DNA of 64,000 nucleotides from Actinoplanes sp. L3-i22 (GTDB lineage Bacteria > Actinomycetota > Actinomycetes > Mycobacteriales > Micromonosporaceae): the NCBI RefSeq assembly GCF_019704555.1, contig NZ_AP024745.1, positions 2,984,501 to 3,048,500 on the forward strand, written 5' to 3'. A model generated the notes under the pieces. The model was not told where the DNA came from, did no database searches, and saw only the letters and a list, made by a program, of their open reading frames with translations. Positions 9,058-18,966 of the stretch are shown one piece after another; position 1 is the stretch's first letter; each line of letters opens with the position of its first letter. Both the position numbers and the translations under genes were made by a program.

Positions 9058-9092
9058 GAAGGCGCCGGGTCCGCTGTGGACCCGGCGCCTTC
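9058..9092 (+). terminator. hairpin terminator
   Basis: Perfect 15-bp inverted repeat (9058-9072 with 9078-9092, left arm GAAGGCGCCGGGTCC) with a 5-base loop, 10 bases after the stop of the peptidoglycan-binding gene. Confidence 0.85.
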
Positions 9093-9233
9093 GCCTGCGC
9101 GAGGTCCGCTGATGCTTGCGGTCACCCCGTTTGCGGTACGACGTAAAACCCGCCCCCGAGATCGTCGGTAATAAATCGGCTCCCCGGCGCACTTCCAGAT
9201 GACAGGAACGCCCTCACGAAGGACGGCCCATCT

Positions 9234-9761
9234 GTGGCAGACCCGGAGACCGCGCGGAAGTTCACCGCGCTGTACGCAGAGCACCATCGACGCGTGTACG
9301 CCTACGCCGTCGCCCGAGCCGGGCAGCCGCTCGCGGACGAGGTGGTGGCCGAGACCTTCCTGGTCGCCTGGCGCCGCTTCGCGCAGATGCCGGGCGCGGC
9401 GGCCCTGCCGTGGCTGCTCGGCGTCGCCCGCAACGTGATCCGCGAGCGCTACCGCGACGAGGAACGGCAGCGCGCGCTCGCCGCCGAGATGCTGGCCTGG
9501 GTGGCCGACACCCCCGACGTCGCCGAGGGGGTGGTCGAACGGTCGACGGTGCTGACCGCGCTCGCGACGCTCTCCGAGAACGACCGGGAAGTGCTCACCC
9601 TGATCGCCTGGGACGGGCTCTCGCCCCGAGCGGCGGCTCGGGTGGTGAACTGCTCCACCCCGACGTTCCTGGTCCGCCTGCACCGGGCCCGCGGCCGCCT
9701 CGAGCAGGCCGTCGCGGAGTCACCCGCCCGCCGTCGCGTCACGAAGGAGCCGAGCCGATGA
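9234..9761 (+). CDS. ECF-type RNA polymerase sigma factor
   Basis: A 175-residue sigma-70 family protein. Region 2 is seen in FTALYAEHHRRVYAYAVARAG...LADEVVAETFLVAWRRF (about 10-50) with the core-binding and promoter -10 helices. Region 4 is seen in LATLSENDREVLTLIAWDGLSPRAAARVV followed by the recognition helix around TFLVRLHRARGRL. It starts at a GTG with GAAGGA about 10 bases upstream. Its stop overlaps the start of the next gene (ATGA), so it is translationally coupled to a membrane protein that probably acts as its regulator. Confidence 0.92.
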   Translation: MADPETARKFTALYAEHHRRVYAYAVARAGQPLADEVVAETFLVAWRRFAQMPGAAALPWLLGVARNVIRERYRDEERQRALAAEMLAWVADTPDVAEGVVERSTVLTALATLSENDREVLTLIAWDGLSPRAAARVVNCSTPTFLVRLHRARGRLEQAVAESPARRRVTKEPSR

Positions 9762-10855
9762 CGAACCGTACCGATCTGATGAAGACGCTCACCGGCGCGC
9801 GCCCGGCCCGGCTGGACCCGCCGCGGACGCCGCCGCTGCCGGACCCGCTGCCGTTCGCGGCCGCGCCCCGGGATCATGGCCGCCGCCGCGGATTCGCCGC
9901 GCTGATCTCGGCCGGCGCTCTGGTGGCCGCCGCCGCGGTCGCCGTGGTCGTGGTCGACCGGAAGCCGTCCGTCGAGCCGGCCCGTCCGCTGACCGCGTCC
10001 CAGCTGCTGCTGACCGCGGCCGAGCGCAGCAGCGCGGAGAAGCCCGTCACCGGTAAGTATCTGGTCGTCCGGATCGAGTACGGGACGGTGATGACCGTCG
10101 GCGCCGGCACCTCGACGTTCCAGATGACGGAGAAGGGGGTGGACCAGACCTGGCTGTCCCGCACCCGGAGCGAACCCACCCGGGTGACGTCGCAGAGCCT
10201 CGGGATGACGCCGACGACACCGGCCGACGAGGCGGCCTGGCGCGCCGCCGGCTCGCCGAAGAAGGTGCTGCTCGGCAAGCCGCTGCCGGACGGCAGCGTG
10301 GCCGAGGGCGAGCCGGTCAGCATCGCCGGGGGCAAGCCGCACACCGGCTCCGCGGGGTATGTGGACGTCTACGCGGTCGGCGGCAAGACCGCTTCCGTGC
10401 CGTACCTGGAAGCCCTGCCGACCGAGCCGGAAGCGCTGCGGGCCGCGCTGCTCAAGAACTTCGCCGTCGACGGCCCCGGGGACCTGCCCGACGACCCGGA
10501 GCAGTGGCTGCTGGTGGTGGCGTCCGGCCTGATCACCGACATCCCGGTCAGCGGCCCGGTGCGGGCGGCGGCCTTCCGCCTGATCGCGACCCTGCCCGGG
10601 GTGCGTTCGCTGGGGGAGGTGGCCGACCGGCACGGCCGCCGGGGCCAGGGATTCGCCTACGCCAGGACGACGAGGTCGGGCGGCGAGATCGAGTACCGCT
10701 TCGTGATCGACGAGGCGACCGGGCGGGCACTGGGCCATGAGGCGGTCGTGCTGCAGCCGGGCGGCATCAACGCGCGGCAGGCGCCCGGGAGCCTGCTCGG
10801 TTACTCCGTGGTCCTGGACCAGCGGACCACCGACGAGAAGCCACCGTCGAAGTAG
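9758..10855 (+). CDS. CU044_5270-type membrane protein, putative sigma-factor partner
   Basis: A 365-residue protein with a cytoplasmic N-terminus of about 45 residues, one membrane helix (about 47-66, after the RRRGFAAL basic patch) and a long extracytoplasmic domain. That domain contains features of the family called CU044_5270, which regularly sits beside ECF sigma genes. The ATG overlaps the sigma stop codon (ATGA). I see no zinc-binding anti-sigma motif (HxxxCxxC) at the N-terminus. Sigma regulation is inferred from the position and topology only. It ends 4 bases from the convergent transporter gene. Confidence 0.75.
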   Translation: MTNRTDLMKTLTGARPARLDPPRTPPLPDPLPFAAAPRDHGRRRGFAALISAGALVAAAAVAVVVVDRKPSVEPARPLTASQLLLTAAERSSAEKPVTGKYLVVRIEYGTVMTVGAGTSTFQMTEKGVDQTWLSRTRSEPTRVTSQSLGMTPTTPADEAAWRAAGSPKKVLLGKPLPDGSVAEGEPVSIAGGKPHTGSAGYVDVYAVGGKTASVPYLEALPTEPEALRAALLKNFAVDGPGDLPDDPEQWLLVVASGLITDIPVSGPVRAAAFRLIATLPGVRSLGEVADRHGRRGQGFAYARTTRSGGEIEYRFVIDEATGRALGHEAVVLQPGGINARQAPGSLLGYSVVLDQRTTDEKPPSK

Positions 10856-10859
10856 CGCC

Positions 10860-11627
10860 TCAGGCGGTGCGGCGGGAGGCGGCGGCCGCGGCCGGGTCGA
10901 AGCCGAAAGGCAGCTCCAGCCGGTGCCCGCGCATCAGCTCGCGGTCGCCGAGCAGGTCCTCCGTCTTCCCGTCCGCGGCGATCCGCCCGTCGTCCAGGAT
11001 GACCGACCGCGGGCACAGCTCCAGCGCGTACGGCAGGTCGTGCGTCACCATCAGCAGCGTCACCGGCAGCGTCTCGAGGATCTCGGCCAGCTCGCGCCGG
11101 CTCGCCGGGTCCAGGTTGGACGACGGCTCGTCGAGGACCAGGATCTCCGGCCGCATCGCCAGCACGGTGGCCACCGCGACCCGGCGGCGCTGCCCGAACG
11201 ACAGGTGGTGCGGCACGTGGTCGCGGTGCTCGCTCATGCCGACCGCGGCCAGCGCCTCGTCGACCCGGGCGGCCAGCTCGGCGCCGCGCAGGCCCAGGTT
11301 GGCCGGCCCGAAGCCGACGTCCTCGGCGACCGTGGGCATGAAGAGCTGGTCGTCCGGGTCCTGGAAGACGATGCCGACCCGGCGGCGGATCTCGGCGATC
11401 GCCGGCCGGTCGCCCGGCACGACCGGCAGGCCGGAGACGGTGACCGTGCCACCGCCGCCGTGCAGGATGCCGTTGAGGTGCAGGACCAGGGTGGTCTTGC
11501 CGGCGCCGTTCGGGCCGAGCAGGGCCACCCGCTCGCCGGGGGCGAGGGCCAGGTCGACGCCGCGCAGCGCCGCCCGCCCGTCCGGGTAGGCGTAGTGCAG
11601 CCCGGTGACCTTGAGCGCTTCGTTCAT
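10860..11627 (-). CDS. cbiO: cobalt/nickel ECF transporter ATP-binding subunit CbiO
   Basis: A 255-residue ABC ATPase that powers metal uptake together with CbiQ. Walker A is GPNGAGKTT (38-46), the Q-loop lies in VFQDPDDQLF, the signature is LSFGQRRR, Walker B is ILVLDEP and the switch His is in VTHD. The ATG overlaps the CbiQ stop (ATGA). Last gene of the cbiM-N-Q-O operon. Confidence 0.93.
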   Translation of the reverse strand: MNEALKVTGLHYAYPDGRAALRGVDLALAPGERVALLGPNGAGKTTLVLHLNGILHGGGGTVTVSGLPVVPGDRPAIAEIRRRVGIVFQDPDDQLFMPTVAEDVGFGPANLGLRGAELAARVDEALAAVGMSEHRDHVPHHLSFGQRRRVAVATVLAMRPEILVLDEPSSNLDPASRRELAEILETLPVTLLMVTHDLPYALELCPRSVILDDGRIAADGKTEDLLGDRELMRGHRLELPFGFDPAAAAASRRTA

Positions 11628-12376
11628 GCCAGGACCACGATTCCGAGGGTGAGCAGGGGCAGGGCGGCGGCGACCGCCCACTCCCGGGCCGGTGGCCGGC
11701 GGGACGCGACGTGCGGCAGCCGGCCGGTGTAGCCGCGGGACACCATCGCGAGGTAGACCCGCTCGCCCCGCTCGTACGACCGCAGGAACAGCGACCCGAC
11801 GCCCACCGCGAACGCCTTGACCTGCCACAGGAACCGCGGGTCGTAGCCGCGGGACAGCCGCGCGATCCGCATCCGCCGCGCGTCGTCGGCGAGCACGTCG
11901 ATGTACCGCAGCATGAACGTCGCGATCTGGGTGAAGACCGACGGCACCCGCAGCCGGTCCAGCCCGAGGATCAGGTCCCGCATCGTGGTGGTCGCGGCGA
12001 GCAGCAGCGACGCGAGCACGCCGAGCGTCCCCTTGGCGAAGATGTTCCAGGCGCCGTGCAGCCCGTCGACCGACAACGACAGGCCGAGCCAGTCCACCCG
12101 CGGCCCGTGCCCGGCGAACGGCAGCACCACCGCGAGCAGCACGAACGGCAGCTCGATGGTGGCCCGCTTGAGCAGCCACACGGCCGGGACGCGCGCGACC
12201 ACCGAGACAACCGCCAACAACCCGAAATAGCCGGCGAAGGCGTAGAAGCGAGTCGGCGGGGTCAGCACCACCACGATCGTGAACAGCAGCACCGCCACGA
12301 TCTTCACCTCGGGGGCCAGCCGGTGCACCCGGCCGGCCCGGTCCAGGTAGAGCGGATGGGCGTGCCCCGCCCCCAC
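11624..12376 (-). CDS. cbiQ: cobalt/nickel ECF transporter transmembrane subunit CbiQ
   Basis: A 250-residue integral membrane coupling subunit. It has several hydrophobic helices (for example VAVLLFTIVVVLTPP and FVLLAVVLPFAG) and the cytoplasmic Ala-Arg/Gly motifs that contact the ATPase (RMRIARLSRGYDP and ERVYLAMVSRGYTG). The GTG at 12376 is chosen because it sits 2 bases after the CbiN stop; a longer frame reaching 12427 would overlap CbiN. Confidence 0.9.
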   Translation of the reverse strand: MGAGHAHPLYLDRAGRVHRLAPEVKIVAVLLFTIVVVLTPPTRFYAFAGYFGLLAVVSVVARVPAVWLLKRATIELPFVLLAVVLPFAGHGPRVDWLGLSLSVDGLHGAWNIFAKGTLGVLASLLLAATTTMRDLILGLDRLRVPSVFTQIATFMLRYIDVLADDARRMRIARLSRGYDPRFLWQVKAFAVGVGSLFLRSYERGERVYLAMVSRGYTGRLPHVASRRPPAREWAVAAALPLLTLGIVVLA

Positions 12377-12377
12377 C

Positions 12378-12725
12378 TCAGGCGGCCTTCTGCTCGCGCC
12401 GGCGGACCAGCCAGAACCCGCCCGCACCGAGCCCGAAAGTGATCAGCACGCCGGCCACCCCGGCCAGGCCGTTCGACAGCGCCGCGTTGTGGATGCCCCG
12501 GATGCCGTAGTTGGCGAGCGGGCTGTCCCGCATCTGGTGCCCCTGCTCCCGCTGGGCCATGCAGCTGCCGCCGGTGATCGCCCCGGCCGCGTCGAACGTG
12601 CAGCCCTGCCGGGCCGTCGCGTCCAGGCCGTCCGGGCTGCCGGAGGCGAAGTTGCTGACCACGCCGGCCAGCAGCAGCGCCACGAGCAGGCCGCCGGCCA
12701 GGAACCATCCGAGTCGCTTGGTCAT
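12378..12725 (-). CDS. cbiN: CbiN-like PDGL-domain protein of the metal transporter
   Basis: A 115-residue protein with two membrane helices (about 6-24 and about 85-106) and an extracytoplasmic loop with the SPDGLDATA motif of CbiN/PDGLE proteins. CbiN stimulates transport by CbiM. The ATG overlaps the CbiM stop (ATGA). The C-terminus is short and basic (RRREQKAA). Confidence 0.87.
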   Translation of the reverse strand: MTKRLGWFLAGGLLVALLLAGVVSNFASGSPDGLDATARQGCTFDAAGAITGGSCMAQREQGHQMRDSPLANYGIRGIHNAALSNGLAGVAGVLITFGLGAGGFWLVRRREQKAA

Positions 12726-13426
12726 GCCACGACCTCCGTCGGCGCCGGGGTGACGACCGGCTTGCGGAACTTGCGGAGCGCGTAGACCAGGTCCGGCCGG
12801 ACCCGGGCCACGGTCGCCACGGTGGTCGCCGCGATCAGGCCCTCGCCGATGCCGATCAGGACGTGGGTGCCGGCCATCGTGCCGGCGATCCAGGGGAGGG
12901 ACAGGTCGGTGGTGCCGCCCAGCGCGTACTCCAGCACGAAGCCCTGCGAGGCGATCACGACCGAGACGACCGACGCGATGAACGCGGTGGCGCCCAGGCC
13001 GCCCGGCGTCTTCGGCAGCAGCCGCAGCAGGCCGGCGACCAGCAGATATCCGGCGGCGGTGCCGAGGATCGCCATGTTGGTGATGTTCAGCCCGATGGCG
13101 GTCAGGCCACCGTCGGCGAAGAGCAGGCACTGCACGATCAGCACGGTCGAGACGCACAGCGCGCCGACCCACGGCCCGACCAGGATCACCGCGAGCGTGC
13201 CGCCCAGCAGATGCCCGGAGACCCCCGGCAGCACCTGGAAGTTCAACATCTGCACGGCGAAGATGAACGCCGCGACCAGCCCGGCCATCGGCGCCAGCCG
13301 ATCGTCGAGATCGGCCCGCGCCTTCACCACGCAGACCGCCAGCACGGCCACGGCGAAGACCACGAAGATCGCGGACACCGGGCCGTCGACGATCCCGTTC
13401 GCGATGTGCATCGCATGCGCATCCAT
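12722..13426 (-). CDS. cbiM: metal-binding membrane subunit CbiM/NikM of ECF transporter
   Basis: The substrate-specificity subunit, 234 residues with about six membrane helices. In this family the metal is held by the N-terminal Met and His of an MHI motif plus a His in a GHLLGG-type loop. Both are here: MHIANG and VSGHLLGG. The ATG at 13426, with GAGGGGG before it, adds five residues (MDAHA) ahead of MHI. The functional start could be the ATG at 13411, which lacks a close ribosome-binding site. A Nur-like box upstream favours nickel, but cobalt cannot be excluded. First gene of cbiMNQO. Confidence 0.9.
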   Translation of the reverse strand: MDAHAMHIANGIVDGPVSAIFVVFAVAVLAVCVVKARADLDDRLAPMAGLVAAFIFAVQMLNFQVLPGVSGHLLGGTLAVILVGPWVGALCVSTVLIVQCLLFADGGLTAIGLNITNMAILGTAAGYLLVAGLLRLLPKTPGGLGATAFIASVVSVVIASQGFVLEYALGGTTDLSLPWIAGTMAGTHVLIGIGEGLIAATTVATVARVRPDLVYALRKFRKPVVTPAPTEVVA

Positions 13427-13761
13427 GGCGCCACCCCCTCGCGGGGCCGGATTCCCCGCGAGCTCAGCCTATAAGGCAGGGGTGGCTGTTGCACATCCTT
13501 GGCAACTGGAATGAGGAATGAACGTGATCATCATCAAAGTTCACGATCAAGACCTTTCTTTCCAGGGTCCGCCGTGGTCCAGACCGCCGCTCCCGCCGGG
13601 GACCCTTCCGGGCCGAGCAGGGCGCTGGCGCGCCCAGAACGCTCGACCCGCAAGGGCGACGTCCGAGGGCGGTTGCGGTCAGACCAAAAACCGTGAGTCG
13701 CGTCGCCGCCCGGGCCACGGCGTAGCTCGCGCAGGCCTTTTCAACCCGAGGGTGGGCGCGG
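13427..13761. other. intergenic region upstream of cbiM
   Basis: About 335 bp between the Acg-type gene and cbiM, both on the minus strand. It holds the cbiM promoter region and the Nur-like site. Open frames on both strands here have Arg/Pro-rich, non-family content and no ribosome-binding site, so I call none. I find no B12-box of a cobalamin riboswitch. Confidence 0.6.
13489..13505 (-). promoter_or_regulatory. candidate Nur (nickel uptake regulator) box
   Basis: TTGCACATCCTTGGCAA has the TTGC-N9-GCAA inverted-repeat layout of the Streptomyces Nur box (TTGCAA-N5-TTGCAA), 63 bases upstream of the cbiM start. If real, a Fur-family repressor would shut the transporter at high nickel. Confidence 0.45.
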
Positions 13762-14733
13762 TCAAACCGGCAGATCAAGAACGTCGTCGACCACCCGCCG
13801 GGGGGACCGCTGACCGGGGTGACCGAAACCGATCCGCAGGGCGATCTGCGGGAACCCGGTCCGGCTCAGCGAGCGCCGCAACTGGTCACGGGCGGCCGGC
13901 ACCTCGATCGGCTGGGAGATCATCGAGCTGGCCAGGCCGGCGTCGGTCACGGTCAGCAGCACCCGCTGCAGCGCCTGCCCGGCCTGCACCTGGTCGATCC
14001 GCCGGTCGCCGGCCGTGCCGAGGATCCCGACCAGCGGTTCCGGCTCGTAGTCCCGGCCCGGCGGGCGGCGCCGGCCGGTGAACGCCCGCTGCGGGATCAG
14101 GTCCTGGTGCTCGCCGACCGGGGCGCCGGCGTAGGCGGGCATCCCGTCCGCCGCGTCCTCGGTGTCCGTCCAGGTCACCAGCTCGGCCTGGTACCGCTCG
14201 TCGCGGCGCAGCACCCGGTCGGCGCTGTGCGCGAGCTCCGAGAACCCGGTCAGCGCGGTCATCCCGACCAGCAGGTCCAGCCAGGCGTGCTCGGCGCGGG
14301 CCGCCTCGATCAACCGGACCCGGACGTCCGCGGGCACCGGGTCGGGCCAGAACGGCTGCCGGTTGCTGTGCCGGCGGGGGATCGCGGCGTGCAGGTCGGT
14401 CTCGCCGTACGTCGGCGGCCTGGTCCTTCCCGGCGTCAGCCGGGCGATGATCTCGGGTTCGGCGGCATCCGGCAGCAGCACCACCTCGGCCGGGGTCCCG
14501 GCCCAGGCCAGGGCGATCCGGGCGTTGAAGGTGGCCGCGCCGAGCGCGAGACGCAGCGCCCAGCCACCCCGGTCGGCGACGGTGAGCCGGCGGGCCGGAT
14601 CGGCCAGCACCTCGATGCCGCCGTCCCGCAGCCGGAAGATCCAGGGCTGGGTGTTGTGCATCGAGGGCGCCTGGATGCCGGCCGCCGCCGCGCGCCGCAG
14701 GTCTGACTCGTCGTAGCCGTTCACACCGTCCAC
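13762..14733 (-). CDS. Acg-family nitroreductase-like protein
   Basis: A 323-residue protein with two degenerate nitroreductase halves, as in Mycobacterium Acg (Rv2032). Recognisable segments are AGIQAPSMHNTQPWIFRL near the N-terminus, DPARRLTVADRGGWALRLALGAATFNARIAL, PRRHSNRQPF and the C-terminal QALQRVLLTVTDAGLASSMISQPIEV. Acg proteins bind or sequester FMN and belong to the DosR dormancy regulon, but a catalytic activity has not been firmly assigned. The gene follows the DevS-like kinase gene on the same strand and has its own DevR-like box about 28 bases before the start. Confidence 0.85.
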   Translation of the reverse strand: MDGVNGYDESDLRRAAAAGIQAPSMHNTQPWIFRLRDGGIEVLADPARRLTVADRGGWALRLALGAATFNARIALAWAGTPAEVVLLPDAAEPEIIARLTPGRTRPPTYGETDLHAAIPRRHSNRQPFWPDPVPADVRVRLIEAARAEHAWLDLLVGMTALTGFSELAHSADRVLRRDERYQAELVTWTDTEDAADGMPAYAGAPVGEHQDLIPQRAFTGRRRPPGRDYEPEPLVGILGTAGDRRIDQVQAGQALQRVLLTVTDAGLASSMISQPIEVPAARDQLRRSLSRTGFPQIALRIGFGHPGQRSPRRVVDDVLDLPV

Positions 14734-14760
14734 GATGCCCCGCGGATCCGGCCGCGGGCA

Positions 14761-14774
14761 GGGCCGAAAGTCCC
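14761..14774 (-). promoter_or_regulatory. candidate DevR/DosR-type box upstream of the Acg-type gene
   Basis: GGGCCGAAAGTCCC matches 12 of 14 positions of the mycobacterial DosR core. It sits in the 43-bp gap between the kinase stop and the Acg start. Confidence 0.55.
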
Positions 14775-14776
14775 GG

Positions 14777-16474
<1,698 letters not shown>

Positions 16475-16501
16475 CTATCCGGTCGCAGGGCTGCCTGGCC
16501 C

Positions 16502-16515
16502 GGGACCTATGGCCC
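16502..16515. promoter_or_regulatory. candidate DevR/DosR-type box between kinase and regulator
   Basis: GGGACCTATGGCCC, read on the other strand as GGGCCATAGGTCCC, matches the other two boxes at 11 of 14 positions. It lies in the 86-bp divergent promoter region, suggesting autoregulation of the two-component pair. Confidence 0.45.
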
Positions 16516-16551
16516 TGTGTCACCGGGCCGGGCGGGGGCTAAAAAGGAGAC

Positions 16552-17187
16552 ATGATCCGAGTCTTTCTCCTCGACGACCACGAGGTCGTCCGCCGTGGCC
16601 TGATCGACCTGCTCCAGGCGGGCGGCGACATCGAGGTGGTCGGCGAGTCCGGCTCCGCGCGCGAGGCGGCGGCCCGCATCCCGGCGCTGCGGCCGGACGT
16701 CGCGGTCCTCGACGCCCGGCTCCCCGACGGCAACGGCATCGACGTGTGCCGGGACGTGCGGGCGGTCGACTCGACGATCAAGGGGCTGATCCTGACGTCG
16801 TACGAGGACGACGAGGCCCTGTTCGCCGCGATCATGGCCGGCGCCTCGGGCTACGTCCTGAAGCAGATCCGCGGCACCGACCTGGTCGACGCGGTCCGCC
16901 GGGTCGCGGGCGGCCAGTCCCTGCTCGACCCGGCGGTCACCCAGCGGGTCCTGGAACGCATCCGCAACGGCGTGGAGCAGCCCCGCGAGCTGGCCGGCCT
17001 GACCGACCAGGAGCGCCGCATCCTGGAGTTCGTCGCCGAGGGCCTGACCAACCGCGAGATCGCCGGCAAGATGTTCCTGGCCGAGAAGACGGTCAAGAAC
17101 TACGTCTCGTCCCTGCTGGCCAAGCTCGGCCTGGAACGCCGTACCCAGGCCGCGGTCCTGGCTACCAAGCTGCTGGGCCACAACTGA
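16552..17187 (+). CDS. devR: DevR/DosR-like NarL-family response regulator
   Basis: A 211-residue receiver plus LuxR-type HTH protein. Acidic pocket Asp8/Asp9, phospho-acceptor Asp54 in VLDARLPDG and Lys106 in YVLKQI are visible. The HTH covers about 145-205 ([22 protein letters not shown], then [16 protein letters not shown]). The phospho-acceptor position equals that of mycobacterial DosR. A strong AAAGGAG precedes the ATG. It is divergent from its probable kinase. Probable targets in this window are itself, the kinase, the Acg-type gene and phosphoketolase, from the shared boxes. Confidence 0.92.
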   Translation: MIRVFLLDDHEVVRRGLIDLLQAGGDIEVVGESGSAREAAARIPALRPDVAVLDARLPDGNGIDVCRDVRAVDSTIKGLILTSYEDDEALFAAIMAGASGYVLKQIRGTDLVDAVRRVAGGQSLLDPAVTQRVLERIRNGVEQPRELAGLTDQERRILEFVAEGLTNREIAGKMFLAEKTVKNYVSSLLAKLGLERRTQAAVLATKLLGHN

Positions 17188-18928
17188 TCCGCTCGCGGGC
17201 GGCGACCGTGGCCGCAAGCATCATCTCGTCCGCCCGCATCTCGGCGTCGGCGTCGCCGATGTTGAAGCCGCCCCGCCGCCGTCGGTCGATGAACTCGTCG
17301 AGCAGGCCGAGCACCGGCCGCGCGTGCGCGCCCATCCCGGCGAGAGTCCGCAGCACCTCGGGGCCGTACATGTCGTCGAACAGGTAGGCCGGCAGCACCG
17401 CCAACAGCTCGCCGGCCACCTCGGGCCCCTCGACGAGCCAGATCGCCCGGGCCGCGTTCACCTGCGGGAATCCGCTTCCCGCGAACAGGCTGCGCAGCTG
17501 CCCGTGCTGCCGGGCGGTCAGCCCGCCGTGCTCCGCGAGCCAGGTCAGCACCTCGGCATCGGCGACGCGGCCGCGGCGGAAGACCTCCGGTCGCGCGGCC
17601 AGGTGCTGGTCGGCGAGCGCCCGATCCCGGGTGACCCAGAACCGGGCGAGCGGGTAGTGCTCCAGGTCGGGGACCGCCGCCGCGGCGGCCGGGCCGATCC
17701 GGCCGAGCGCGTGCAGCGCCAGGTCCGGGGTGTCGTTCTCGGCGTTCCGGACCCGCGCGGCGAGCTCCGGCACCGCGGCCCCGGCGGCCGGCCCGAAGGC
17801 GGCCAGCACCCGCAGTGCCGTCACCGGCTCGGACGAGTTCGGGCGGGTGGCCAGGATCCGCCGCGCGGCGGCCACCGGCAGGGCCGGGTCGGCGCCGGCC
17901 CGGGCGAGCGCCCGGAACGCCTGGACCACGCGGGGCTGGCAACCGCCGTCGAGCATCAGCCGGGTCAGGCCCGGCGTCGCCCGGTGATCACCGGCACTGC
18001 CCAGCCCGAGGGCGGCCGCCGGGCCGAGCTCCGGATCGTCCAGGAGCGCCGCGAGGTCGTCGGCGGCGATGCGGGACGCGGCGGGCGACGAGGCCAGGGC
18101 CCGCACGGCGGCCTCCCGGGCTCCGGTCGGCAGGAGCGCGGCCAGGACCGGCGCCAGCCGGGCGGGTCCGGCCCGCCATCGGCGCATCGCGGCGCGCGCC
18201 ATCCGGACGCCCTCCAGCTGGACCGTCGTGCTCTCGGCCGGCCCGGCCAGGCGCTGGGCCCAGGCGTAGCAGTCCTCCTCGCGGTCGAGGACGGTCAGCA
18301 TCCGGGCCCAGCGGGTGCCCGGGGTCGACGGGAGCCAGTGTCCCGGCGCGTCCAGGGTCCCGGCGCTGGCTTCGAGGTCGGCCCGGATCCGGGCGTCCAG
18401 GACCGGCCAGGCCGCCGGATCGGCCCGGTCGAACAGCGCGATGTTCGCCAGCAGGCGGACGGCGGGCGTGGGATCCGCACGGAGATGGTCCAGAAGTTCC
18501 CGGGGGCCGGGGACCGGATTCCAGGTCAGGGTGGCCGTCAGGGCGATCCGCAGGACCGGGTCGGCCGAGGCGTGCAGCGCGGCCAGCGCCCGTCCCGGTT
18601 CGGCGGCGCGTGCCAGCAAAGCGGCAGCGGTCCGGCGGACCGCGGCGTCCGGGTCGGTCAATGCGCGCTCGGCGGCGTCCGCGACTTCCGGCCGGTCGGC
18701 GAGGTCGGCGGACAGGTCGCCCAGCAGTTCCAGGACGGTCCGGCGGATCGGGGCGCGGTCGTCGGTGGTGAAGGTGAGCAGGCGGTCGAGTGTCGGCCAC
18801 CACCCGGCCCGGATCATGTCGAAGACGCGGGAGCGCGCCTCGCCGGGCACGAGGACATCACCCGAGGTGATGCCGGTCGTCAGCCAGGTCCAGTCGGCCG
18901 GGGTGGGCGACGGGACGTAGCCGGTCAC
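17162..18928 (-). CDS. HEAT-repeat-containing protein
   Basis: A 588-residue protein built of HEAT/PBS-lyase-type alpha-solenoid repeats: recurring pairs such as [62 protein letters not shown] and [17 protein letters not shown]. No catalytic domain or signal peptide is visible, so a protein-binding scaffold is likely. The GTG at 18928 overlaps the stop of a 13-codon frame (GTGA), which itself overlaps the stop of the upstream kinase gene, suggesting coupled translation. Its 3' end overlaps the end of the convergent DevR-like gene by 26 bp. Confidence 0.82.
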   Translation of the reverse strand: MTGYVPSPTPADWTWLTTGITSGDVLVPGEARSRVFDMIRAGWWPTLDRLLTFTTDDRAPIRRTVLELLGDLSADLADRPEVADAAERALTDPDAAVRRTAAALLARAAEPGRALAALHASADPVLRIALTATLTWNPVPGPRELLDHLRADPTPAVRLLANIALFDRADPAAWPVLDARIRADLEASAGTLDAPGHWLPSTPGTRWARMLTVLDREEDCYAWAQRLAGPAESTTVQLEGVRMARAAMRRWRAGPARLAPVLAALLPTGAREAAVRALASSPAASRIAADDLAALLDDPELGPAAALGLGSAGDHRATPGLTRLMLDGGCQPRVVQAFRALARAGADPALPVAAARRILATRPNSSEPVTALRVLAAFGPAAGAAVPELAARVRNAENDTPDLALHALGRIGPAAAAAVPDLEHYPLARFWVTRDRALADQHLAARPEVFRRGRVADAEVLTWLAEHGGLTARQHGQLRSLFAGSGFPQVNAARAIWLVEGPEVAGELLAVLPAYLFDDMYGPEVLRTLAGMGAHARPVLGLLDEFIDRRRRGGFNIGDADAEMRADEMMLAATVAARERISCGPAAW

Positions 18929-18966
18929 GAGGTGCGGCGCGGGGCGCCCTTCCGGTAGGTCGTCAT
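18925..18966 (-). other. 13-codon mini-frame linking kinase and HEAT gene
   Basis: ATG at 18966 overlaps the kinase stop (ATGA), and the TGA overlaps the GTG of the HEAT gene (GTGA). The encoded peptide [13 protein letters not shown] has no known match. It may serve only to carry ribosomes across the gap; it could equally be chance. Confidence 0.2.

Noticed and set aside
13427..13761. Cobalamin riboswitch upstream of cbiMNQO
   Set aside because: The conserved B12-box sequence could not be found on the minus strand.
13464..13778. Small minus-strand frame upstream of cbiM
   Set aside because: Arg/Cys-rich, no family resemblance and no ribosome-binding site; it crosses the Nur-like box and the end of the Acg-type gene.
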